Assembly (NCBI GenBank): GCA_046154545.1
Contig: JBJXGC010000337.1
Span: 1 to 16,329, forward strand
Length of the DNA: 16,329 bases
Origin: JBJXGC01 sp046154545
GTDB lineage: Bacteria; Chloroflexota; Dehalococcoidia; Tepidiformales; Tepidiformaceae
Reading direction: 5' to 3'
Positions within the stretch are counted from its first letter, which is position 1. Each line of letters begins with the position of its first letter. The position numbers were made by a program, and so were the translations under genes. A model generated the notes under the pieces. It did no database searches and was not told the DNA's origin. It worked only from the letters and a program-made list of their open reading frames with translations. Below are positions 8,500-13,954 of the stretch, piece by piece.

Positions 8500-8808
8500 A
8501 TGGCCGTCTATATGATCTTCTGCCAGGACGAAGTTACCGACCCGGCAGGGCTCGCCGCCTATAGCGCGAAGGCTGGTGCCACGCTCGGGGCCTACCGCCC
8601 AATCCCCCGCGTCATCACGGAGAATGTCCAGAACGTCGAAGGTGATTGGTCGCCTGGCCGCGTCGTCATGCTCGAATTCGCCACGAAGGAAGACGCGCTC
8701 GGCTGGTACAACTCGCCGGAATACGCCGAGGTGCGCAAGCTCCGGTTCGCGGCCACGAAGAACCCTGTCGGCATCCTCGTCGATGCCTTCGCGATGCCCG
8801 GCCAGTAG
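8500..8808 (+). CDS. DUF1330-family small alpha/beta-barrel (dimeric ferredoxin-like) protein
   Basis: A 102-residue protein of the usual length for DUF1330, part of the dimeric alpha/beta barrel superfamily, whose members form a ferredoxin-like fold and pair across a beta sheet. It shows the family pattern: an opening strand 'AVYMIFCQDEVTDP', a helix with 'YSAKAGATL', 'VVMLEFATKEDALGWYNSPEY' as strand plus helix (WYNSPEY at 69-75), and a closing strand 'VGILVDAF'. No signal peptide or membrane segment. The reaction is unknown for most of this family, and nothing here reveals a substrate. It is preceded by its own strong ribosome site about 100 nt after gltD and followed 7 nt later by a hairpin, so it may be a single-gene transcript. 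Family call is fairly sure; function is not. Confidence 0.85.
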   Translation: MAVYMIFCQDEVTDPAGLAAYSAKAGATLGAYRPIPRVITENVQNVEGDWSPGRVVMLEFATKEDALGWYNSPEYAEVRKLRFAATKNPVGILVDAFAMPGQ

Positions 8809-8814
8809 CCCTGG

Positions 8815-8842
8815 ACGGCGGCCGGCGGGACCGGGTCGCCGT
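8815..8842 (+). terminator. Hairpin after the DUF1330 gene
   Basis: ACGGCGGCC (8815-8823) pairs with GGTCGCCGT (8834-8842): 9 pairs, one of them G-U, around a 10-nt loop, starting 7 nt after the stop. The bases after it are gaaaatga, not a T tract, so it would be a weak or Rho-assisted terminator, or an mRNA 3' end protector. Confidence 0.4.
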
Positions 8843-8905
8843 GAAAATGAGCCAGCCCCGCATGGGAGCACCTGCCGGGAGCGTGCAGTCCCTTTGCGTG
8901 GGGCG

Positions 8906-8932
8906 GTCAGGTGCGCTTAACTCGGGCCTGAC
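8906..8932. promoter_or_regulatory. Inverted repeat upstream of crotonase-family gene (possible operator)
   Basis: GTCAGG (8906-8911) and CCTGAC (8927-8932) are perfect 6-bp inverted arms 15 nt apart, ending 24 nt before the ATG at 8956. A weak -35/-10-like pair (TTGCGT at 8894-8899, TTAACT at 8917-8922, 17-nt spacer) overlaps it, so a repressor bound here would block the promoter. No known consensus is matched and chance is possible. Confidence 0.2.
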
Positions 8933-8955
8933 TCGCCACCCGAAAGGTCACCGAC

Positions 8956-9819
8956 ATGAACTACCAGCAGATCGCCTACGAGGTCGAGGACCGCATCCTC
9001 ACCATCACCCTCGACCGGCCCGAGAAGCTCAACGCCTTCACCGACCAGATGAAGGACGAGCTGATCGACGCCATGAACCGCGCCGACGCAGACGACGAGG
9101 TCCGCGCCGTCATCGTCACCGGCCGCGGCCGCGGATTCTGCGCTGGCGCCGACCTGAGCTCCGGCGCCGGGACGTTCGACAACGCCACCCGCGGCCGCAC
9201 TGACGACCCGGACGAACATCGCGACGGCGGCGGCCAGTGGACGCTGCGCATCTATGAGAGCAAGAAGCCGGTCATCGCCGCCATCAACGGTCCCGCCGTG
9301 GGCGTCGGCGTGACGATGACGCTTGCGATGGACGTCCGCCTGGCTGCCGACAACGCCCGTTTCGGCTTCGTCTTCGCCCGCCGCGGGCTCGTGCCGGAGG
9401 CGGCGAGCACCTGGTTCTTGCCCCGCGCCGTGGGCATGAGCCAGGCCCTGGAGTGGGCCTTCTCGGGGCGCGTCTTCAGCGCCCAGGAGGCGCTGGCGGG
9501 TGGCCTCGTGCGCAGTCTTCATCCCCAGGACGAGCTGATGGCGAAGGCGCGGGAGCTGGCCAGCGAGATCGCCCTCAACACCTCCGCCGTCTCGGTGGCG
9601 ATGACCCGTCAGATGATGTGGCGAAACGCCGCCGCCGACCACCCGATGCAGGCCCACCGCGTCGATTCCAAGGGGATCTTCTACCTCGGCAAGGGCCCCG
9701 ATGCCCACGAGGGGGTGGCCTCGTTCCTCGAAAAGCGGGCGCCCAACTTCACGATGAGCCCGACGAAGGACATGCCGCCACACTTCCCCTGGTGGCAGGA
9801 CCCGCCCTTCCGCCCATAG
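8956..9819 (+). CDS. Crotonase-family enoyl-CoA hydratase/isomerase with atypical active site
   Basis: A 287-residue crotonase-fold protein, a little longer than the usual ~260. The first oxyanion-hole loop is 'GFCAGADLSSG' (60-70) and the second 'NGPAVGVGVTM' (111-121); both backbone amides that stabilise the thioester enolate should be present. Aligning by eye with rat mitochondrial enoyl-CoA hydratase, the positions of the two catalytic glutamates, Glu144 and Glu164, hold Thr120 and Phe140. Glu148 in 'GLVPEAAS' falls where PaaG isomerase has its catalytic Asp. A double-bond isomerase or another acyl-CoA reaction is therefore more likely than ordinary water addition. The last 20 residues are a Pro- and Trp-rich tail ('PHFPWWQDPPFRP'). 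AAAGG at 8943-8947, 8 nt before the ATG, supports the start. The gene converges on the SnoaL-like gene. Substrate unknown. Confidence 0.92.
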   Translation: MNYQQIAYEVEDRILTITLDRPEKLNAFTDQMKDELIDAMNRADADDEVRAVIVTGRGRGFCAGADLSSGAGTFDNATRGRTDDPDEHRDGGGQWTLRIYESKKPVIAAINGPAVGVGVTMTLAMDVRLAADNARFGFVFARRGLVPEAASTWFLPRAVGMSQALEWAFSGRVFSAQEALAGGLVRSLHPQDELMAKARELASEIALNTSAVSVAMTRQMMWRNAAADHPMQAHRVDSKGIFYLGKGPDAHEGVASFLEKRAPNFTMSPTKDMPPHFPWWQDPPFRP

Positions 9820-9823
9820 CGGC

Positions 9824-9838
9824 GCACCCGGCGGGTGC
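9824..9838. terminator. Bidirectional hairpin between convergent genes
   Basis: GCACCC-GGC-GGGTGC is a perfect 6-bp all-but-one-GC stem with a 3-nt loop. It starts 5 nt after the crotonase-family stop and ends 10 nt before the stop of the opposing SnoaL-like gene. Being symmetric it can act on both strands. No T tract follows on either side. Confidence 0.5.
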
Positions 9839-9847
9839 ACCGAGCGG

Positions 9848-10219
9848 TCAGTCCGGGGCCATTGCGACGGGACTCGAATGGTGGTGGAGCATCCGCCACT
9901 CGCCCCCTTCCCGGACGAAGATGTTGGTGGCGACAAGGGGTGTCCCGGCGACGAACTCGCGGCAGTGGACGATCGCGAGTTCGCCGTGGATGTCCGCCGT
10001 CGCCGCGCCAGGGATGACCCTCGGCTGGCCGGGGTTGGAGATAATCGCGGCCCAGCTATTGAGGACCTCGCTGCGGCCGTGCAGCGTCATCCAGCCGGGG
10101 TGGACGCAGCTCACCGGCGCCATGGCCGCCCAGAGCCCGTCCATGGCGGCGAAATCGCGGTTCGTGAAGGCTGCATAGAAGCGCTGGTTGGCTTCGAGGA
10201 CATCTTCTTCATCGGACAT
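9848..10219 (-). CDS. SnoaL/NTF2-like small protein
   Basis: A 123-residue protein with the SnoaL-like, nuclear-transport-factor-2 cone fold. Visible pattern: an N-terminal helix 'VLEANQRFYAAFTNRDFAAMDGLW' (7-30), then 'CVHPGWMTLHGR' (38-49) and Trp56 in 'SWAAII', then the closing strands 'AIVHCREFV' and 'TNIFVREGGEWRMLHHHSS'. The 'HPGW..L.GR..V..SW' arrangement is common in this group. NTF2-fold proteins range from cyclases and dehydratases to scaffolds with no catalysis, so no reaction is claimed. I start at the ATG at 10219 ('MSDEEDVLEANQ'); the open frame to 10261 adds an Arg-rich stretch unlike the family. There is no Shine-Dalgarno before this ATG. A TATACT box ends 8 nt upstream, so a leaderless message is likely. 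Confidence 0.85.
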   Translation of the reverse strand: MSDEEDVLEANQRFYAAFTNRDFAAMDGLWAAMAPVSCVHPGWMTLHGRSEVLNSWAAIISNPGQPRVIPGAATADIHGELAIVHCREFVAGTPLVATNIFVREGGEWRMLHHHSSPVAMAPD

Positions 10220-10226
10220 GCGCCGG

Positions 10227-10232
10227 AGTATA
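10227..10232 (-). promoter_or_regulatory. -10 box for a probably leaderless SnoaL-like mRNA
   Basis: TATACT reads from 10232 to 10227 on the minus strand. The ATG begins 8 nt downstream of its last base, where transcription would normally start. No ribosome site fits in the 7 nt between them. No good -35 is seen. Confidence 0.5.
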
Positions 10233-10296
10233 CGGGGCGACGCCGCCCTGCCACGCCGCAAGCCCCGTCACGCGCGCATGTTGCCTGATCGCCCTT

Positions 10297-10346
10297 GACG
10301 CCGCTTGGCGATCTTGGCGCCTTGGCGGTGCCCCTCCCACGGCGTC
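10297..10346 (-). repeat. Inverted-repeat element enclosing three CTTGGCG direct repeats; possible terminator
   Basis: GACGCCG (10297-10303) and CGGCGTC (10340-10346) are perfect 7-bp inverted arms. Between them CTTGGCG occurs three times, at 10304-10310, 10313-10319 and 10321-10327. The right arm abuts the stop codon of the minus-strand gene ending at 10347, so the element begins directly after that gene. It may serve as a transcript end or be a small dispersed repeat. Confidence 0.45.
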
Positions 10347-10670
10347 CTACGCTCTCGCCTGCTGCTCGATGATCGTATTCGCGATCAGGCGGGCGTGCGG
10401 GAACGGCTTCCAGCCCTGGGGGGTGTTGTAGTAGCGCGTGCCCGCCTGGTACTCGTCCGGCTCCCGGTCGCCGTACTCCACGTCGATGCCGTTCACCCGG
10501 ATGGAGGGCGAGCCGAGACACTTCTTCGTCTTTGCGTCCTCGCTATCGAGGACCTCGATGTAGGTCACCACGGCCGGGTCGAAGCCGGTGGCCTCGAGGG
10601 CCTGGCCGAGCGCCTCTTCGGCGTCTTTCCCGCGGCCGGTGGACTTCGAGTAGTAGAACTCGATCTTCAT
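10347..10670 (-). CDS. Thioredoxin-fold-like small protein without N-terminal redox cysteine
   Basis: A 107-residue protein. Its start 'MKIEFYYSKSTGRG' looks like the first strand and active-site loop of small thioredoxin/glutaredoxin-like proteins, and 'CLGSPSIRVNGIDVE' (51-65) resembles their cis-proline segment 'lGSPtirVnG.dve', with Pro55 as the likely cis-proline. In such proteins the loop after the first strand usually carries CxxC or a single Cys; here it reads YSKSTGRG with no Cys, and the only cysteine is Cys51. No in-frame TGA occurs at the loop, so it is not a selenoprotein. The C-terminal part (66-107) with 'YYNTPQGWKPFPHARLIANTI' is unusual and may be a helix for partner binding. 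The nearest Shine-Dalgarno, GGGAG, is 11 nt before the ATG, which is long. It follows rarA on the same strand after 84 nt. Function unknown; fold assignment is moderate. Confidence 0.7.
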   Translation of the reverse strand: MKIEFYYSKSTGRGKDAEEALGQALEATGFDPAVVTYIEVLDSEDAKTKKCLGSPSIRVNGIDVEYGDREPDEYQAGTRYYNTPQGWKPFPHARLIANTIIEQQARA

Positions 10671-10731
10671 TGCCAGTCGTGCTCCCGATGGATTGCGTTG
10701 GTGCGAATGTAGGGCGGGCGGGCGTTATGCC

Positions 10732-10756
10732 GAAGCGCCGGCCGGTGGCCGGCTTC
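10732..10756 (-). terminator. GC-rich hairpin at the end of rarA
   Basis: CCGGCC (10738-10743), loop GGT, GGCCGG (10747-10752), with outer GAAG (10732-10735) and CTTC (10753-10756) able to pair across a 2-nt bulge. It overlaps the rarA stop (10755-10757) on the minus strand. No T tract follows, so it is a weak terminator call. Confidence 0.35.
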
Positions 10757-12110
10757 AGGCGTCTCCCGGAGCCCCCGGAAGCTCCCGTAGCCGTTCCAGG
10801 CGGGCGCCAAGGTCCGCCTCGGCCCCGAGCTTGCCCGGTTCGTAGTAGCGCCGGTCGCCCAACGCCTCGGGCAGATAGGTCGCGCCGCGGGCGAAATGGT
10901 CCGCTTCGGCGTGGGCGTAGCGGTAGCCTTTGCCATAGCCGAACTGGTGCATCAACCCCGTGACAGCGTTCCGCAGGTGCATGGGGACGGGCAGATGCGA
11001 TGTGCGGACCGCGTCCTCCTTCGCCCGGCTATAGGCGCTCCCGACGCTGTTGCTCTTGGGCGCGAGGGCGAGATAGAGGCAGCACTCCGCCATCGGGTAG
11101 AACCCCTCCGGCATGCCGATGAAGTGCACGGCCTGCTGGCAGGCGACCGCCACCTGCAGCGCCTGTGGGTCAGCCAGGCCAACGTCCTCGGCCGCGAGGA
11201 TGACCATCCGCCGGATGATGAACAGCGGGTCCTCGCCGCTCTCGATCATCCGCGCCAGCCAATAGATCGCCCCGTCCGGGTCGGACCCGCGGAGCGACTT
11301 GATGAAGGCCGAGACCGTGTCGTAGTGGAAGTCGGCCTGCTTGTCATAATAAGGACGGCGGTCCTGGAGCGCCTGCTTCACGTCCTCGGCCACGACCAGC
11401 GACCGGCCCGCCCCGGCCGCCAACTGAGAGGCGATGTCCAGCGCTGTCAGCGCCGCCCGGCCGTCGCCGTTGGCCCCTTCGATGAGGAGGCCGCGGGCCG
11501 CCGGGTCGAGTTCCAGTCCCAGCCGGCCGAGGCCACGCTCGGCATCCGCGAGCGCGGTGTCCACGACCTGCCCAAGGTCCGTGTCAGTCAGCGCCAGGAG
11601 GCGGATGACGCGCACGCGGCTGAGGAGCGGCGCAACCACTTCGAACGACGGGTTCTCGGTCGTCGCCCCGATGAGGGTGACCGTGCCGTCCTCGGCGTAG
11701 GGCAGGATGACGTCCTGCTGGGCCTTGTTGAAGCGGTGGATCTCGTCGATGAAGAGGACCGTGCGCAGGCCGCTCGACCGCCGTGCCTTCGCCTCAGCGA
11801 CGACTTTGCGCAGGTCGGCGACGCCAGAGGAGACGGCCGAGATCTGGACGAAGGTCGCCTTCACCTGCTTCGCGAGCAGGCGCGCCAGCGTTGTCTTCCC
11901 GCAACCCGGCGGCCCCCAGAGGATGATCGACGGCAGCCGGCCCTGCTCCACAGAGCCCCGCAGCATCGAGCCGGGCCCGACCGCAGCGTCCTGGCCCACG
12001 AACTCGGCAAGCGTGCGCGGGCGCATCCGTGCCGCCAGGGGCGCGTCCTGGGAAGGTGCCTCGTCCTCGAACTCGAAGGAGGGCTGGGAGGGCTGGCTAC
12101 GCGACGGCAT
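10755..12110 (-). CDS. rarA: Replication-associated recombination protein A (AAA+ ATPase)
   Basis: A 451-residue RarA/MgsA protein (WRNIP1 family), a clamp-loader-like AAA+ ATPase that acts at stalled replication forks and single-strand/double-strand junctions. A disordered N-terminus of about 25 residues is followed by 'PLAARMRPRTLAEFVGQ', the family's opening. Walker A is 'GPPGCGKTT' (66-74, Lys72), Walker B 'FIDEIHRF' (120-127, Asp122 and Glu123) and sensor 1 'GATTENPSFE' (148-157). The C-terminal half has the RarA-specific helical region: 'IYWLARMIESGEDPLFIIRR', 'EDVGLADPQAL', and 'PEGFYPMAECCLYLALAPKSNS', which in homologues builds the tetramer. Length and motifs are complete. The ATG at 12110 has no Shine-Dalgarno, but a TAGGAT hexamer ends 7 nt upstream. 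It lies downstream of mutS2 and the unrecognised gene. Confidence 0.96.
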   Translation of the reverse strand: MPSRSQPSQPSFEFEDEAPSQDAPLAARMRPRTLAEFVGQDAAVGPGSMLRGSVEQGRLPSIILWGPPGCGKTTLARLLAKQVKATFVQISAVSSGVADLRKVVAEAKARRSSGLRTVLFIDEIHRFNKAQQDVILPYAEDGTVTLIGATTENPSFEVVAPLLSRVRVIRLLALTDTDLGQVVDTALADAERGLGRLGLELDPAARGLLIEGANGDGRAALTALDIASQLAAGAGRSLVVAEDVKQALQDRRPYYDKQADFHYDTVSAFIKSLRGSDPDGAIYWLARMIESGEDPLFIIRRMVILAAEDVGLADPQALQVAVACQQAVHFIGMPEGFYPMAECCLYLALAPKSNSVGSAYSRAKEDAVRTSHLPVPMHLRNAVTGLMHQFGYGKGYRYAHAEADHFARGATYLPEALGDRRYYEPGKLGAEADLGARLERLRELPGAPGDA

Positions 12111-12116
12111 GGGCGA

Positions 12117-12122
12117 ATCCTA
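12117..12122 (-). promoter_or_regulatory. TAnnnT box before rarA, probable leaderless start
   Basis: TAGGAT reads from 12122 to 12117 on the minus strand, then 6 nt to the ATG at 12110. No ribosome site lies in the gap. A start at the A of the ATG would give a leaderless message. No convincing -35 element. Confidence 0.4.
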
Positions 12123-12212
12123 CTGCGTTCCCCGAGACAGTGGTGCGCGCTGGCCAACCACGATCCCCTCCCGACGGCCCGAGGCCCGCCGACTACAAAG
12201 CGCTTCCATCCC

Positions 12213-12232
12213 GGCACGCCTCGGCGTATGCC
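12213..12232 (-). terminator. Imperfect hairpin after the unrecognised gene
   Basis: GGCA-CGCC (12213-12220) can pair with GGCG (12223-12226) and TGCC (12229-12232), with a 2-nt bulge and a very small loop, beginning about 22 nt after the stop at 12254 on the minus strand. No T tract. Weak candidate for ending that transcript before rarA. Confidence 0.25.
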
Positions 12233-12253
12233 AAGAGCTCCGGATCCATGCCA

Positions 12254-13954
12254 TCACGGTGGCTGTCGATGAACGCTTGAGTTGCGGCGCTTGCCGCTGT
12301 GCTGCCGCAGATGGTTCAGGCCGTGTAACGCTGCGTAGCGGCAGTTGTCGTCGTCGATCTCCAGTATCCGTAGCTCAGTCTCAAGGATGGCGTCCAGGAG
12401 TTCGGGCGACGCGTCACGCCAGGAGGTATCCCACATCATGTGAAACGCGCTAGCGCCTTCTGGAACTTCGATAGTTGCCACGTAGTCAGCGAAGATGTGG
12501 AAGGCAGAACGTATGCAGTCAATAGACGTTTTCTCGGGGCATTCCGAGGTTGTTGAGACAATGTCCCAAAGGAAGAACGGATAGCCGAACAAGAACCAGA
12601 GTCCCTGATCTACCTGCTCCGGCGTGTGGGATCGGCCCGCTTCGCCGAAACCCCGGAAGAGTCCGCCAATCAGTTCGACGAACCGCTCGGGATCGGATAC
12701 ATACATGGGGTCTTCAGGCTCGCGCATCAGCCAACGCGCGGTTTCGTCACCGTCAGGCACGATCGCACGGTTAAAGAGGAATGGTGCGACGTCGCCTGGC
12801 GTGAGAAGCGATGGGTCTCGCGCGAAAATGCTCGGGGGCGCCGCAGCCTCACGGGCGGTCAGCGCCGCGACCGTAGAGGGGGGTAGGCTCGGGTCCCGCA
12901 GCGGCGTGGGACTGGTGCAGATCGCGGTGACTGCGTCCGTTAGGAATTCGACCTTGAGGTCGTTTCGCTTCGCCGCGAGTACGGCTTCCACCTGGAAGCT
13001 GAACAGCTCGTCGAATCGGTCGTCGTCCAGGAGCAGCGCTCCCGGGCAAAACCGGACCGGGAATCGTTGTTTGATGAGCGTAATGGCATGGTCGATGTCC
13101 CCAAGCTCGAAGGCTCGTGTGATGTCTGCCCACACCTTCCCGTCTGAACGGGGCACGCCCGGTAGGTCGGAGTCCGCGAGGACTTCGGCGAGCCGAAGGA
13201 CCTCAGATTGAGGCTGGACGCCGGGGTTCGCGACCTGCAGAGCCTCTTGCGCTGCGGCGACACCCCCGGCCTGCTCGTGTTGGGCTCGGGCTTCGAAGGC
13301 CTGCTTGAGGGCCTGGAGGTAGTCCATTCGGATGGATGGGTCCTCCATCTCGTCAATGGCTTCCTGGGCTGCCTCTAGGTCCCCGATATCCATAAGCCCA
13401 CCGGCAACGTGCTTCAGGGCGTAGTCGTGGTCGTCAGATACAGTACGCGCGGCGGCCCACGCATCCTCCATGAAACTCCTGCTGAGTATCCGGTCCGTCG
13501 TGGCCGTGGCGACCCCGGCGAGAAAGCACGTCTTGGTGAACGCATCGGTCAGATTGCTGGCTCCCTCGGCCGCTGTCACCGGACCGAAGACAGCCGCGAA
13601 CATCGGCGCAAGGTGGCTGATCTCGCCGCGATACAGGTGGTCCTCGAGCTCCCCAAGCTCATCCCAGAACTGACGGACCAACTGTGGGGCGAGCGCCGGG
13701 AACCGCGGGATGGCCTCCCGTCGGAGCTTGAGCTGGTCCCGTCGATCCCTGAGGTTCTCCGTCGCCGTGACGAGAGCTGCCTTGTCAGCCAGGGTGATGG
13801 CGGTGCGGCCGACGGCCAGCCAGCAGAAGTTCCGTTCGTCGGCGTAGTCGTCGCTCTCTGGCAGGCTTGCGCTGATGTCGATGGCGATCCGAAAGAGCCT
13901 CACCTTTAAAGGATCGGCCAATGCGGCCGGCGCGGCCAGTGCCAACGCCCTCAC
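12254..13954 (-). CDS. Unrecognised large, mostly helical protein (possible TPR-like repeats, Pro-rich linker, C-terminal domain)
   Basis: I do not recognise this 566-residue protein. Residues 1-345 read as helical hairpins; the clearest unit, 'YALKHVAGGLMDIGDLEAAQ' plus the following helix (178-222), resembles a TPR-like repeat. A Pro-rich stretch (about 347-390) separates a C-terminal part (about 390-550) rich in Trp, Phe and His, with 'GLWFLFGYPFFLWDI' (451-465), and 'CRYAALHGLNHL' (538-549) near the end. No catalytic motif is visible. The hydrophobic stretch 451-465 is too short and broken to be a sure membrane segment. The GTG at 13954 overlaps the mutS2 stop as GTGA, suggesting coupling; a second GTG at 13903 is possible. 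From the first GTG, the beginning 'MRALALAAPAALADP' could be a short signal peptide or simply the first helix. GC is clearly lower than in the neighbours, suggesting later arrival. Real gene likely, function open. Confidence 0.75.
   Translation of the reverse strand: MRALALAAPAALADPLKVRLFRIAIDISASLPESDDYADERNFCWLAVGRTAITLADKAALVTATENLRDRRDQLKLRREAIPRFPALAPQLVRQFWDELGELEDHLYRGEISHLAPMFAAVFGPVTAAEGASNLTDAFTKTCFLAGVATATTDRILSRSFMEDAWAAARTVSDDHDYALKHVAGGLMDIGDLEAAQEAIDEMEDPSIRMDYLQALKQAFEARAQHEQAGGVAAAQEALQVANPGVQPQSEVLRLAEVLADSDLPGVPRSDGKVWADITRAFELGDIDHAITLIKQRFPVRFCPGALLLDDDRFDELFSFQVEAVLAAKRNDLKVEFLTDAVTAICTSPTPLRDPSLPPSTVAALTAREAAAPPSIFARDPSLLTPGDVAPFLFNRAIVPDGDETARWLMREPEDPMYVSDPERFVELIGGLFRGFGEAGRSHTPEQVDQGLWFLFGYPFFLWDIVSTTSECPEKTSIDCIRSAFHIFADYVATIEVPEGASAFHMMWDTSWRDASPELLDAILETELRILEIDDDNCRYAALHGLNHLRQHSGKRRNSSVHRQPP
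12256..12266 (+). repeat. Left copy of an 11-bp inverted repeat flanking the unrecognised gene
   Basis: ACGGTGGCTGT here is the exact reverse complement of ACAGCCACCGT at 13964-13974. This copy lies over the last codons and stop of the unrecognised gene. No matching target duplication is seen outside the two copies. Confidence 0.5.

Noticed and set aside
10610..10670. Selenocysteine in the thioredoxin-like protein
   Set aside because: The codons of the active-site loop contain no in-frame TGA, so the missing cysteine is not a misread selenocysteine.
10896..12272. A 458-codon plus-strand open frame opposite rarA
   Set aside because: It is the complement of a clear RarA with Walker and sensor motifs. 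The translation is Arg/Ala/Asp-rich and resembles nothing.
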